From: Pseudomonas sp. PB101
GTDB lineage: Bacteria > Pseudomonadota > Gammaproteobacteria > Pseudomonadales > Pseudomonadaceae
Direction of reading: 5' to 3'
DNA length: 64,000 nucleotides
Assembly (NCBI RefSeq): GCF_009764265.1
Contig: NZ_RWIR01000020.1
Span: 61,001-125,000 of the forward strand
Shown: positions 35,882-44,549 of the stretch, piece after piece
Layout: each line of letters starts with the position of its first letter
How positions within the stretch are numbered: the stretch's first letter is position 1
Translations under genes and position numbers: made by a program
Notes under the pieces: generated by a model
What the model saw: only the letters and a program-made list of their open reading frames with translations
Databases searched by the model: none
Told to the model about the DNA's origin: nothing

Positions 35882-36826
35882 ATGAACACCAGCCTGCCGC
35901 CCGAGCCGGGCATCCGTGTCAGCCTCGCCGACCTGATCGAGATGCGCCATCGCGTACGCGAAGTGCAGTTGTTTTCCACGCCGAGCCAGCGCAGCCCGCT
36001 GATCGGCCTGCACCACTCGAAACTGCGCGGCCGTGGCGTCGACTTCGATCAGGTGCGGGTCTACCAGGCCGGCGACGATGTGCGCACCATTGACTGGCGC
36101 GTGACCGCCCGTACCCAGGAACCTCACACCAAGCTGTTCCACGAAGAACGTGAGCGGCCGATCTTCATCATGGTCGAACAAAGCCGCCGGCTGTTTTTCG
36201 GCTCGGGCCTGATGTTCAAGTCGGTGCTGGCCGCCCAGGCCGCAAGCCTGATCGGTTGGGCTGCCCTGGGGCACAACGACCGGGTCGGCGGGCTGGTCTA
36301 CGGCGACAATGAGCACTACGAAATCAAGCCTCGGCGCAGCAAGCAAAGCCTGCTGCAGCTGCTCAACCGGCTGGTGCGGGTCAATCAGTCGCTGACCACC
36401 GAAGGCGAGCCGGACCGCGACGCCTTTGGCATTGCCCTGCGCCGCGCGCGGGAAGTGTCGCGCCCGGGCAGCCTGGTGATCGTGATCTGCGACGAACGCG
36501 CCCTTTCCGACAGCGCCGAGCAACAGCTGAGCCTGCTATCGCGCCATTGCGACCTGTTGCTGTTGCCGTTGTCCGATCCGCTGGATCATGCCCTGCCCGC
36601 CGCCGGCCTTTTACGTTTCGCCGAGCGCGGTGCGCAACTGGAACTCGACACGCTGAACTTCGACCTGCGCCAGACCTACCGGGCCCAGGCCGAAGCACGC
36701 ATCGCTCGCTGGGAGCTGCTCGCACAGAAACTGCGGGTGCTGATGATGCCCCTGAGCACACAAAGCGAGATGGTCGAACAATTGCGCGAATACCTGAACC
36801 CACAGAAACCGGGGAAAGGCCGATGA
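35882..36826 (+). CDS. DUF58 protein (second copy)
   Basis: A 314-residue protein with KLRGRGVDFDQVRVYQAGDD and VRTIDWRVTA, and a VWA-like second half (PIFIMVEQSRRLFFGSG). The ATG at 35882 is preferred to the TTG at 35873. It overlaps the DUF4381 gene by ATGA. Role as for the first copy. Confidence 0.9.
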   Translation: MNTSLPPEPGIRVSLADLIEMRHRVREVQLFSTPSQRSPLIGLHHSKLRGRGVDFDQVRVYQAGDDVRTIDWRVTARTQEPHTKLFHEERERPIFIMVEQSRRLFFGSGLMFKSVLAAQAASLIGWAALGHNDRVGGLVYGDNEHYEIKPRRSKQSLLQLLNRLVRVNQSLTTEGEPDRDAFGIALRRAREVSRPGSLVIVICDERALSDSAEQQLSLLSRHCDLLLLPLSDPLDHALPAAGLLRFAERGAQLELDTLNFDLRQTYRAQAEARIARWELLAQKLRVLMMPLSTQSEMVEQLREYLNPQKPGKGR

Positions 36827-37317
36827 GCAGCCTCGATCAACTGCAACCGCTGATATCCCCGCCACCGGCGGAGTTCTGGCCTCCGGCACCGGGTTGGTGG
36901 CTGCTGCTTCTGGTGGTGCCACTGATCGGTCTGGGCCTGTGGAAGCTGCGTCGCTTTATTCCGAGAAAAAGCCCCGTGGTACGTGCCGAGCAGCCGCTCG
37001 ACCCGGTGCGCGTTGCCGCCCTGGCGGAGCTGGCGCTGATGCCCAAGCCCTACGACGGTGCGCCGGCCGGCGCCTGGCTGCAGCAACTCAACGGCCTGCT
37101 CAAGCGCCTGTGCCGCAACCACTACCCTTACAGCCAGAGCCATACCCTCAACGGCCGCAAATGGCTGGCGTTCCTCGACAACCGTTGCCCGGCGGCGGGG
37201 TTGACCCGCTGGATGGTGCTGGTCGAGGGCGCCTACAAACCCGAGTGCAAGCTCGACGACAAGGCCATCGCCGGCCTGACCCAGGCCGTCGACACATGGA
37301 TTCGCAAGCATGTTTGA
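36823..37317 (+). CDS. DUF4381 membrane protein (second copy)
   Basis: A 164-residue protein with one N-terminal transmembrane helix (WWLLLLVVPLIGLGLWKL) and a helical cytoplasmic domain. It lacks the REPIN-derived insert seen in the copy at 9645. It overlaps the next gene by 8 bases. Confidence 0.88.
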   Translation: MSSLDQLQPLISPPPAEFWPPAPGWWLLLLVVPLIGLGLWKLRRFIPRKSPVVRAEQPLDPVRVAALAELALMPKPYDGAPAGAWLQQLNGLLKRLCRNHYPYSQSHTLNGRKWLAFLDNRCPAAGLTRWMVLVEGAYKPECKLDDKAIAGLTQAVDTWIRKHV

Positions 37318-38392
37318 GTTCGCCTGGCCGTGGATGTTCGCCCTTCTGCCGCTCCCGTGGCTGATGCGCATCGTATTGCCGGTGGCCGACAGTGGCGAAC
37401 CGGCACTCAAGGTCAGCTTCCTCAGCGATCTGGAAGGCCTCGCCGGGCGCCGCGCCCGAGCCAATCTGCCAGCATGGCGTCAGCAGGCACCGTTCATTTT
37501 GCTGTGGCTGTTGCTGCTGGTCGCGGCAGCGCGCCCGCAGTGGCTCGGCGAACCCTTGCCGATTGCCGCCAGCGGCCGTGACCTGCTGGTGGCGGTGGAC
37601 GTTTCCGGGTCCATGGATTTCCCTGACATGCAGTGGCAGGACGAAGAGGTGAGTCGCCTTGCACTGGTCCAGCATCTGCTCGGCGACTTTCTCGAAAGCC
37701 GCGAAGGTGACCGGGTCGGCCTGATCCTGTTCGGCAGCCAGGCCTATCTGCAGGCACCGCTGACCTTCGACCGCCGCACCGTGCGCGTCTGGCTCGATGA
37801 GGCACGCATCGGCATCGCCGGGAAAAACACCGCCATCGGCGACGCCATCGGCCTGGCCCTCAAGCGCCTGCGTTTGCGTCCGGCGACCAGCCGCGTGCTG
37901 ATACTGGTAACCGACGGCGCCAACAATGGCGGTGAAATCGACCCGCTCACCGCGGCACGCCTGGCAGCCAGGGAAGGTGTGAGAATCTATCCGATCGGCA
38001 TCGGGGCCGATCCGGAGCAAAGTGGCACGGTCGGCTTTCTCGGCGTCAATCCGAGCCTGGACCTGGACGAGCCGTCCCTCAAGGAAATCGCCGAGGCCAC
38101 CGGTGGCCAGTACTTCCGGGCACGCGACGGCAAGGAACTACAGGCAATCAAGGACACCCTTGACCAACTGGAGCCCGTGGCCCAGCAACCCACCCAGGCC
38201 CGCCCGACTCAAGCCTTGTACCACTGGCCGCTGGCCCTGGCGCTGTGGTTGAGCATGCTGCTGGTGGCCCCCGTACTCTGGCCGGACAACCCCTTGCAAC
38301 GCCTGTTTACCAGGGACCTGTTCCTGCAGGCCCAATTGCTGCCTGACTGGCGCCAGCGCCTCAAGCGCCTGCGCCTGCGGAGGCGTCGATGA
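37310..38392 (+). CDS. VWA-domain membrane protein, BatA-like (second copy)
   Basis: A 360-residue protein starting MFEFAWPWMFALLPLPWLM, with N-terminal and C-terminal membrane helices. MIDAS is intact (LLVAVDVSGSMDFPD at about 92-106; LVTDGANNGGE later). It overlaps DUF4381 upstream and the next gene downstream (ATGA). Confidence 0.92.
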   Translation: MFEFAWPWMFALLPLPWLMRIVLPVADSGEPALKVSFLSDLEGLAGRRARANLPAWRQQAPFILLWLLLLVAAARPQWLGEPLPIAASGRDLLVAVDVSGSMDFPDMQWQDEEVSRLALVQHLLGDFLESREGDRVGLILFGSQAYLQAPLTFDRRTVRVWLDEARIGIAGKNTAIGDAIGLALKRLRLRPATSRVLILVTDGANNGGEIDPLTAARLAAREGVRIYPIGIGADPEQSGTVGFLGVNPSLDLDEPSLKEIAEATGGQYFRARDGKELQAIKDTLDQLEPVAQQPTQARPTQALYHWPLALALWLSMLLVAPVLWPDNPLQRLFTRDLFLQAQLLPDWRQRLKRLRLRRRR

Positions 38393-40116
38393 GCATGCTG
38401 TGGCCTTACTGGTTCCGCCCCTGGTGGCTGCTGTTGCTGCCGGTGCTTGGCTGGTTGCTCTGGCAGCTCTGGCACCGCAAGAAGCGCGCCGGGCGCTGGC
38501 AAATGATTCTGCCGCCGGCCTTTCACGCGACCCTGCTCAGTGGCGGCAGTGGCCGTGACAGTAAACTGCCGTGGATTGCCCTCGGTCTCGCGTGGCTGTT
38601 GACCGTGCTCGCCCTGCTGGGTCCGAGCTGGCAGCGCGTCGAACAGACCAGTCAGAAGCCTGCCGACCCGCTGGTGGTGATTCTCGAGCTGACCCCGGAA
38701 ATGCTCGCCACCGACGTCATGCCCAACCGGCTCGAACAGGCCCGACGCAAGCTGTTCGATCTGCTGCAGATTCGCAGCGACGCGCAAACCGCCATCGTCG
38801 TCTACGCCGGCAGTGCCCACACGCTGGTGCCACTGTCGGATGATCTTTCCACCAGCCGCAATCTGCTGGATGCGCTCAAACCGTCGTTGATGCCAGAGGC
38901 TGGCCATCGCGCCGACCTGGCTGTGACCAAGGCCCTGGCGCTGCTCAAGCAAGCGGCTCTGGGCGACGGCCGGATCCTGCTGATCGGTTCGTCCCTGACC
39001 GAACAGGAACGCCTGGGTATCCGTCACGCGCTCGACGGCAAATCGACTCAATTCCTGATGCTCGGCATCGGCACCGCCGAAGGCTCGCCCATCACCCAGG
39101 AGGACGGCAGTTTCCTCAAGGATGAACAAGGCGCCATTCTCGTGCCGCGTCTCGACGAGCCAGGCTTGAAAGGTTTTGCCAACGACCTGGACGGACGCTA
39201 TCGCCAGGCGCGCCTGGACGACAGTGACCTGCATGCCCTCGGCCTGTTCGACGGCCCACGCAGCCTGCGCAACGACGGCCAGACCCTGCGTCTGGACACC
39301 TGGGCCGATCAAGGTTACTGGCTGTTGCTCCCACTCCTGCTGCTTGCGGCCTGCGCGGGTCGCCGCGGCTGGCTGCTGTGCCTGCCGCTGCTATTGGCGC
39401 TGCCTCAACCGAGCTATGCCTTCGACCTCGCCGACCTGTGGTTGCGTCCCGATCAACAAGGCCTGCACTTGCTCAAGCAAAAGCGCCCGGCCGAAGCCGC
39501 CCGGCGTTTCGAGGACCACCAGTGGCAAGGCGTGGCACTCTATGAAGCCGGTGACTACGCCGGCGCCGCCGAGCGGTTCGCTGAAGGCAACGATGCCCAT
39601 GCCCACTACAATAGGGGCAATGCCCTGGCTAAAAGCGGTGAACTGGAAGCCGCCCTGGATGCGTACGAACAGGCGCTGGAACGTCAACCGGACTTGCGCC
39701 CGGCGTTGACCAACAAGGCGCTGGTGGAAGATCTGCTCAAGCAGAAAAACAAACCGCCCGCCCCGGAACCGGACCGCGAAGAACCCCAGGCCACGCAACA
39801 ACAGACGCCACCCGGTGTCGCATCGCAGACTTCGGACAGCGACGAGCCGCAGACGCCAGAACCACAAACCGGCGCTGACAAAGCGCCGCCAACGTCGCCG
39901 CCCAAGCCCGGGGCCAACGAAGTGCCGGGCAGTGAGTTGGGCGACGAGCAACACACCACGCCGCCCTTGCGCCCGGCCACCGACAGCATCGAAGGTGAAC
40001 AGCAGCAAGCACTGGAGCAATGGTTGCGACAGATCCCGGATGACCCCGGTGAACTGCTCAGGCGCAAATTCTGGTACGAACAGCAACAACATCAGGATCA
40101 GGAAGACACTCGATGA
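38389..40116 (+). CDS. VWA-like plus TPR membrane protein with degenerate MIDAS (second copy)
   Basis: A 575-residue protein with N-terminal helices, a VWA-like region, a pair of central helices (LLLPLLLLAACAGRRGWLL), TPR repeats (YNRGNALAKSGELEAALDAY) and a long polar tail rich in Pro, Glu and Gln. The MIDAS position reads VVILELTPEMLATD, with Glu and Thr replacing the Asp and Ser found in the paralogue ([14 protein letters not shown]), so metal binding is probably lost or altered. It overlaps both neighbours by ATGA. Confidence 0.9.
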   Translation: MSMLWPYWFRPWWLLLLPVLGWLLWQLWHRKKRAGRWQMILPPAFHATLLSGGSGRDSKLPWIALGLAWLLTVLALLGPSWQRVEQTSQKPADPLVVILELTPEMLATDVMPNRLEQARRKLFDLLQIRSDAQTAIVVYAGSAHTLVPLSDDLSTSRNLLDALKPSLMPEAGHRADLAVTKALALLKQAALGDGRILLIGSSLTEQERLGIRHALDGKSTQFLMLGIGTAEGSPITQEDGSFLKDEQGAILVPRLDEPGLKGFANDLDGRYRQARLDDSDLHALGLFDGPRSLRNDGQTLRLDTWADQGYWLLLPLLLLAACAGRRGWLLCLPLLLALPQPSYAFDLADLWLRPDQQGLHLLKQKRPAEAARRFEDHQWQGVALYEAGDYAGAAERFAEGNDAHAHYNRGNALAKSGELEAALDAYEQALERQPDLRPALTNKALVEDLLKQKNKPPAPEPDREEPQATQQQTPPGVASQTSDSDEPQTPEPQTGADKAPPTSPPKPGANEVPGSELGDEQHTTPPLRPATDSIEGEQQQALEQWLRQIPDDPGELLRRKFWYEQQQHQDQEDTR

Positions 40117-41762
40117 CCCGCTTCACCGTTTTATTACTCGCGCTGCTGCATGGCCTGTTGTTCTGCACTGCCCAGGCACAGGCAGCAGAGCTGGCCGCCA
40201 GTGTGGACCGCAGTCGCCTGAGCTCGGGCGAGACGGTCGAGCTGACCCTGGAATCCGCCGACGTGACTCAGTTCGGCAAACCCGACCTGACACCGCTGGA
40301 GCCACTGTTCGAAGTGCGCGGCACACGCCAGGTCAACCAGCTGAACACCCTCAGCGGTGAAAACCGGGCCACCACGCGCTGGATCGTCACCCTGCTGCCC
40401 CGGCAGAACGGCAGCGTAGTGATTCCGCCACTGCAACTGGGCGAACTGCAGAGCCAGCCGATCACTCTGCAAGTGGTCGAGAGCGAGACACCGGACAACC
40501 CGAACAAACGCGCGCCGGTGTTCATCGATGCCAGCCTCGATCAAACCAGTGTGTATGTTCAGGCCCAGGCAGTCCTGACCCTGCGCATCTACCATTCGGT
40601 GTCGCTGTACGACGACAGCAGCCTGCCGCCGCCGCAGATACCTGACGCTCGCATCGAACAATTGGGCGACTCGCGCACCTACGAAAAAGATATCGATGGC
40701 CTGCGCCACGGTGTGATCGAAATGCGCTACGCGATCTACCCGCAACACAGTGGCGAACTGATCATTCCGGCACAGGTCTTCAACGCTGCGCTGGTCGACG
40801 CTCAGCCCTCACAGGACAGCGCCCAGGGGCCGAAATCCGGCAAGCTGATGCGCGTCACCTCGGCCGAACTGCTGTTGACGGTCAAGGCCAAACCCATCAC
40901 CTACCCGGCGGACGCGCCCTGGCTGCCCGCACGCAGCCTGACCCTGAGCGAAAGCTGGAACCCGGAACCGGACCACGCCCAGGTCGGCGATTCATTGACC
41001 CGTAGCCTGACGGTGAAGGCCGAAGGTTTGTCCAGCACCCAGCTGCCACCGCTGCCCGGCACCGATGTCGGCGGCCTGCGCCGCTATCCGGATCAACCGG
41101 TGCTCGGCAACCAGAACGGCGAACGCGGCCTGGTCGGCAGTCGTGAAGACCGCGAGGCCCTGGTGCCGACACGGACCGGCGCCATCGAGCTACCCAGCGT
41201 CGACGTGGTCTGGTGGAACACCTTCGAAGACCATCTGGAACACAGCAGCCTGCCCGCCCGCACGCTGCATGTGGCGGCCAACCCGAGCCTCGTGGTCGAT
41301 ACCCCGGCCGGTGCCTTGCCGGTCGACGCCAGCGCCGACAGCGAAGCCCTCTGGCGCTGGAAGCTCAGCACCCTGGTTCTGGCCTGCACCACCCTGCTCG
41401 GCTTCGGCCTCTGGTGGCGTGGCCGCTGGCAACCGGCGGTGGCGCGTGTCGCTCAAACCGGCCCAAGCCCGCGCACCGTGCTCGACGAGCTCAAGCGCGC
41501 CTGCCAGGCCAACGACTCCCACGCCACCCGCCAGGCCCTCGACGCCTGGGCTCGGCAACAACCGGAAACCCTGGCCGACATGGCCGCCCGCTTCGTACCG
41601 CTGTCCAACGCCCTCGACGGCCTGAACGGCGCGCTGTACAGCGAAACCGGCCAGCACTGGCAGGGTGACGAATTGTGGCGGGTGATCAGGGCGATCCCGA
41701 TGGCCGAACGGGTGCAGGATCCGGTGGGTGACAGCGGGTTGCCGCCGCTGTATCCGAAGTAA
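40113..41762 (+). CDS. BatD-like protein (second copy)
   Basis: A 549-residue protein with a clean signal peptide (VLLLALLHGLLFCTAQAQAA), a beta-rich periplasmic part and one C-terminal membrane helix (LVLACTTLLGFGLWW) followed by a cytoplasmic tail. It ends the second operon and has a strong hairpin after it. A 143-base copy of its 3' end lies at 43431-43573 (see findings). Compared with the first copy, no REPIN interrupts the N-terminus. Confidence 0.9.
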   Translation: MTRFTVLLLALLHGLLFCTAQAQAAELAASVDRSRLSSGETVELTLESADVTQFGKPDLTPLEPLFEVRGTRQVNQLNTLSGENRATTRWIVTLLPRQNGSVVIPPLQLGELQSQPITLQVVESETPDNPNKRAPVFIDASLDQTSVYVQAQAVLTLRIYHSVSLYDDSSLPPPQIPDARIEQLGDSRTYEKDIDGLRHGVIEMRYAIYPQHSGELIIPAQVFNAALVDAQPSQDSAQGPKSGKLMRVTSAELLLTVKAKPITYPADAPWLPARSLTLSESWNPEPDHAQVGDSLTRSLTVKAEGLSSTQLPPLPGTDVGGLRRYPDQPVLGNQNGERGLVGSREDREALVPTRTGAIELPSVDVVWWNTFEDHLEHSSLPARTLHVAANPSLVVDTPAGALPVDASADSEALWRWKLSTLVLACTTLLGFGLWWRGRWQPAVARVAQTGPSPRTVLDELKRACQANDSHATRQALDAWARQQPETLADMAARFVPLSNALDGLNGALYSETGQHWQGDELWRVIRAIPMAERVQDPVGDSGLPPLYPK

Positions 41763-41763
41763 A

Positions 41764-41808
41764 AAAAGATCGCAGCCTGCGGGGAGCTGCCGCAGGCTGC
41801 GATCTTTT
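41764..41808. terminator. very strong hairpin terminator after the second batD
   Basis: Perfect 19-bp stem AAAAGATCGCAGCCTGCGG (41764-41782) with its complement at 41790-41808, loop of 7, ending in TTTT in both directions. It ends the second operon and the convergent LPMO gene. Similar hairpins are repeated in Pseudomonas genomes. Confidence 0.9.
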
Positions 41809-41846
41809 AAGGCTCTCCAGCCATTTACATTGAATCTGCCTACAGA

Positions 41847-43202
41847 TCAGGCGTGTTCTTTCCAAAGCACATTGTCGCCCTCTCCTGGCGCCCACTCCTC
41901 TACGTGTGCCGTATGTGCCTGAATGCAGGACCAGTTCTGTCCTATGTGGCGTACCACGTCATTTTTTGCATACACAGTACCCAGCTTCCACGCCGGATAC
42001 TCGCCCCCGCCACCCAGGGTTCTGACGCTCAGGACGTTACTGGACAACGAAAGCTTGTTGTTCAGGTCGCGGGCTTTCACCGCGTAACGGTATTGGGTGT
42101 CGGGTGAGAGGCCAGAGTCCTCAAAAGAGGTCTGAGCGGCGCTCACGGATTTGATGTGAATGCCGTCCCGTTCGATCAGGTAATCCATTATTGGCGCACT
42201 GCCGGTGGAGGCACCCCACATCAGGCTGATGCTTTGCGCAGTCTGGCTCATGCTGTGCAGGTTCGTCGGTGCGGTAGGTCCCTCTCCACCTTCTGGCAAG
42301 GTCTGCACTTGAATTAGCCGGCTCGGCGCCGAGACATTGCCGTTATCATCGACTGCGCTGATGGCATAGTTGTACTGGGTTTCAGGCGCCACGCCGTTAT
42401 CTGCAAAAGCAAGATTCGGAGCGTCTAGATCAACCAGAAAGCTTCCGTTACGCAAAATGCGGTAGGAAGCGATCGGAAACGGGCCGGTTGCTGCATTCCA
42501 TTGCAACAGTACCTGCTTATCAGTGACCTTGACTGCGACCAGTCCGGTCGGTGTATCGGGGAGTTCACCCCCGCCATCCGGTGGCAGAAAATTCAGATCA
42601 ATCACTTGGTAAAAAGCCATCGAAGTGTTGGCAACTTCCCAAACCGCCAGACAGACCTGGTACCCATCCCGTTTCGGTAGTGGGACGGCATGCGTGGTGG
42701 GTGAAGTGGGCAACATTTGCTCGCCATGGGCCCAATGCGGTTGCAGGTTGATTTGCGCTGTGTAAAACGGCACTTCTTCAAACTGGCTGCGCGACAAGAC
42801 CTCGTCGGGATCCCAATCTGCCTTCGTCATGAAATAGTTCCAGCGCCGAGTAGCGTGCTTCGCGCTGAAATGCCAGGAAATATCCAGCGTTTCGCCACTT
42901 CTCACATCATGTTTTTGCCAGTGACTTCCTGGTTCATCCAGTAATGCGCCGGTCAGTTGATCTGCACTGGCAATTTTTCCATCCCGAGGCGGCGGGACGT
43001 TGGCGTCGTCATCTATGGCAAAAACATCCCTGACTCCGCCGGCAGTTAGAGGAAAAAACTTGCCGGACTCGCGTTGATTCAGAGCCCCTTCGTCGAGTCG
43101 CCCCGCGAGCCATTCGAAATGAGCCCGTGAAGAGGGGGAAAAAACGTGGCCATGTTTCGGACTGTTACTTCTACTGATAGCGTTCGGGCGACCCTGTGAC
43201 AT
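41847..43202 (-). CDS. AA10 lytic polysaccharide monooxygenase with FN3 domains and a chitin-binding module, no signal peptide
   Basis: A 451-residue protein. The N-terminus reads KHGHVFSPSSRAHFEW: the catalytic His-brace candidates are H17 and H116 (SAKHATRRWNYF). Residues about 17-205 form the LPMO domain; two fibronectin type III domains follow (about 215-300 and 310-395); the last 45 residues (YPAWKLGTVYAKNDVVRHIG) form a CBM5/12 chitin-binding module. LPMOs oxidatively cut crystalline chitin or cellulose. The His must be the mature N-terminus, but no signal peptide precedes it, only 16 polar residues. GGAG precedes the ATG. GC content is lower than in flanking genes. Confidence 0.88.
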   Translation of the reverse strand: MSQGRPNAISRSNSPKHGHVFSPSSRAHFEWLAGRLDEGALNQRESGKFFPLTAGGVRDVFAIDDDANVPPPRDGKIASADQLTGALLDEPGSHWQKHDVRSGETLDISWHFSAKHATRRWNYFMTKADWDPDEVLSRSQFEEVPFYTAQINLQPHWAHGEQMLPTSPTTHAVPLPKRDGYQVCLAVWEVANTSMAFYQVIDLNFLPPDGGGELPDTPTGLVAVKVTDKQVLLQWNAATGPFPIASYRILRNGSFLVDLDAPNLAFADNGVAPETQYNYAISAVDDNGNVSAPSRLIQVQTLPEGGEGPTAPTNLHSMSQTAQSISLMWGASTGSAPIMDYLIERDGIHIKSVSAAQTSFEDSGLSPDTQYRYAVKARDLNNKLSLSSNVLSVRTLGGGGEYPAWKLGTVYAKNDVVRHIGQNWSCIQAHTAHVEEWAPGEGDNVLWKEHA

Positions 43203-43430
43203 AGTGTTTCTCCATTAAGGTAGCTTCGATAATCACATGTAACGCCCTAACCACTTCAGGCACCGCACGACCTACCTCGCCTCCCTTCTGTTGAAAGGCA
43301 CACCCTGTCGATTGCACCGTAAGGCTCCATGCTCGAATCCATTAAATACCGGGCTCGCCAGAACGCCTACTGACAGATCTGACAGTAGGGACAGACGGTC
43401 GCAAGTTTTCCTGCCGACTGAAAGCGTTGT

Positions 43431-43573
43431 GGCCTGAACGGCGCGCTTTCAGCGAAACCGGCCAGCACTGGCAAGGCGACGAGTTGTGGCGGGTAATCAA
43501 GGCGATCCCGATGGCCGAACGGGTGCAGGATCCGGTCGGTGACAGTGGGTTGCCGCCGCTTTATCCGAAATAG
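43431..43573 (+). pseudogene. duplicated 3' end of the second batD
   Basis: About 143 bases match 41619-41762 closely, from GGCCTGAACGGCGCGCT to CCGCCGCTTTATCCGAAATAG, including the stop codon position. One base is missing after GCGCGCT, so the frame is shifted. The rest of batD is absent here. Confidence 0.92.
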
Positions 43574-43597
43574 TCCCGCTCGATGGATGAATGAGCT

Positions 43598-43650
43598 GTT
43601 GTGGCGAGGGGGCTTGTCGGAACGCCGCATCGCCCCGTTGGGGCGCGAAG
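43598..43650. repeat. partial REP of the GTGGCGAGGG type
   Basis: GTTGTGGCGAGGGGGCTTGT followed by CCGTTGGGGCGCGAAGCG resembles another common Pseudomonas REP family, with some bases changed or lost between the halves. Confidence 0.55.
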
Positions 43651-43688
43651 CGCTCCTCTACTATTTTTCAGGCACATCGAGTTGCCTG

Positions 43689-43728
43689 GTGCTACTAATC
43701 CCCGGCGATATCTTTGACACGGTCAACC
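43689..43728 (+). pseudogene. 40-base fragment of sbcD
   Basis: About 34 of 40 bases match 44673-44712 inside sbcD and still read LIPGDIFDTVNP against LIAGDIFDTVNP. It overlaps the end of the ABC-F gene, whose stop codon lies in it. Confidence 0.8.
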
Positions 43729-44376
43729 CTGGCTTTTGAGATGCAACTCGGCGTCCAGATGAATGGCCTGTAAAAAAGCGCAATCATGAGAAACCACGAT
43801 CAATGCCCCTTGATACTGATTGAGCATTTGCTCCAGCGCTATTCGACTGGGCAGATCCAAATGGTTATCCGGTTCGTCCAGCAACAGCAACTGAGGTGGC
43901 CGCCGTGCATGCAACTGGGCAGCGAGCGCTATTTTCAGGCGTTCGCCGCCACTCAACCGGCAGGTCTTGAGCATCGCACGGTCAGCATCAATCCCCATCT
44001 GCGCCAAACGGGTTCGTGCCTCGGCTTCGGGCAACTCAGGATTGCTCTCGTAGAGCCATTGCACCGCCGTGCGTTCGGGGTACTGCAATCCGGCGTGTTG
44101 ATCCAGCCAGCCGACATGGCAACTGCGGATGAGTTCGCCTTGGCGCACCGGCAGTTGGCCGGCGATCACTCGCAACAGGGTCGACTTGCCGCTGCCATTG
44201 GCGCCCAGGATTGCCATGCGCATAGGCCCCGTCAGCGTCAAATTGATCGGCGCCGCGTAACCGAACACGATGCCGGTGGCCCTGGTACTAAAGGTGTGGT
44301 TCAAGTGATCGAACAGCACACGCCCGTCGGGCAGGTTGAACGACACATGATCAAGTTGCAGTAACCGTTGAGTCAT
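43723..44376 (-). CDS. internally deleted ABC-F protein
   Basis: A 217-residue protein with one ABC domain: Walker A ILGANGSGKSTLL, signature CRLSGGERLKIALA, Walker B LLLLDEPDNHLD. ABC-F proteins normally have two ABC domains and about 500-550 residues. Here the first about 37 residues (LLQLDHVSFNLPDGRVLFDH) look like the start of domain 1, and the sequence jumps at TGIVFGYAAPINLTLTGPM to the start of domain 2. The C-terminus ends inside the sbcD-derived sequence. AAGGAAG precedes the ATG. It is probably a non-functional relic or at most a one-domain derivative. Confidence 0.72.
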   Translation of the reverse strand: MTQRLLQLDHVSFNLPDGRVLFDHLNHTFSTRATGIVFGYAAPINLTLTGPMRMAILGANGSGKSTLLRVIAGQLPVRQGELIRSCHVGWLDQHAGLQYPERTAVQWLYESNPELPEAEARTRLAQMGIDADRAMLKTCRLSGGERLKIALAAQLHARRPPQLLLLDEPDNHLDLPSRIALEQMLNQYQGALIVVSHDCAFLQAIHLDAELHLKSQG

Positions 44377-44549
44377 GACACTTCCTTTTCATTCGGCCGG
44401 ATAGGCACTGAACCACTCCCTGTTGGTGAGCAACAGCACCCGGCGGATTTTTGCCTTCTGCATTCCCGACCTTTTGCCAGTAAACTCTCCCCCCTTTCGC
44501 CGCCTTCATTTTTCCCGCGGCCATCACCTATTTTGTAGCGGAGTCCGCC

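Larger units (their letters stand above)
43203..43722. other. gene-free rearrangement scar between the LPMO and ABC-F genes
   Basis: About 520 bases contain the LPMO upstream region, the duplicated 3' end of batD, a piece of a GTGGCGAGGG-type REP and a 40-base piece of sbcD. No intact gene is seen. Confidence 0.7.

Noticed and set aside
43539..43739. A 66-codon frame joining the batD and sbcD remnants
   Set aside because: It spans two relics and the REP between them. It only looks coding because both pieces keep their frames for a short length.
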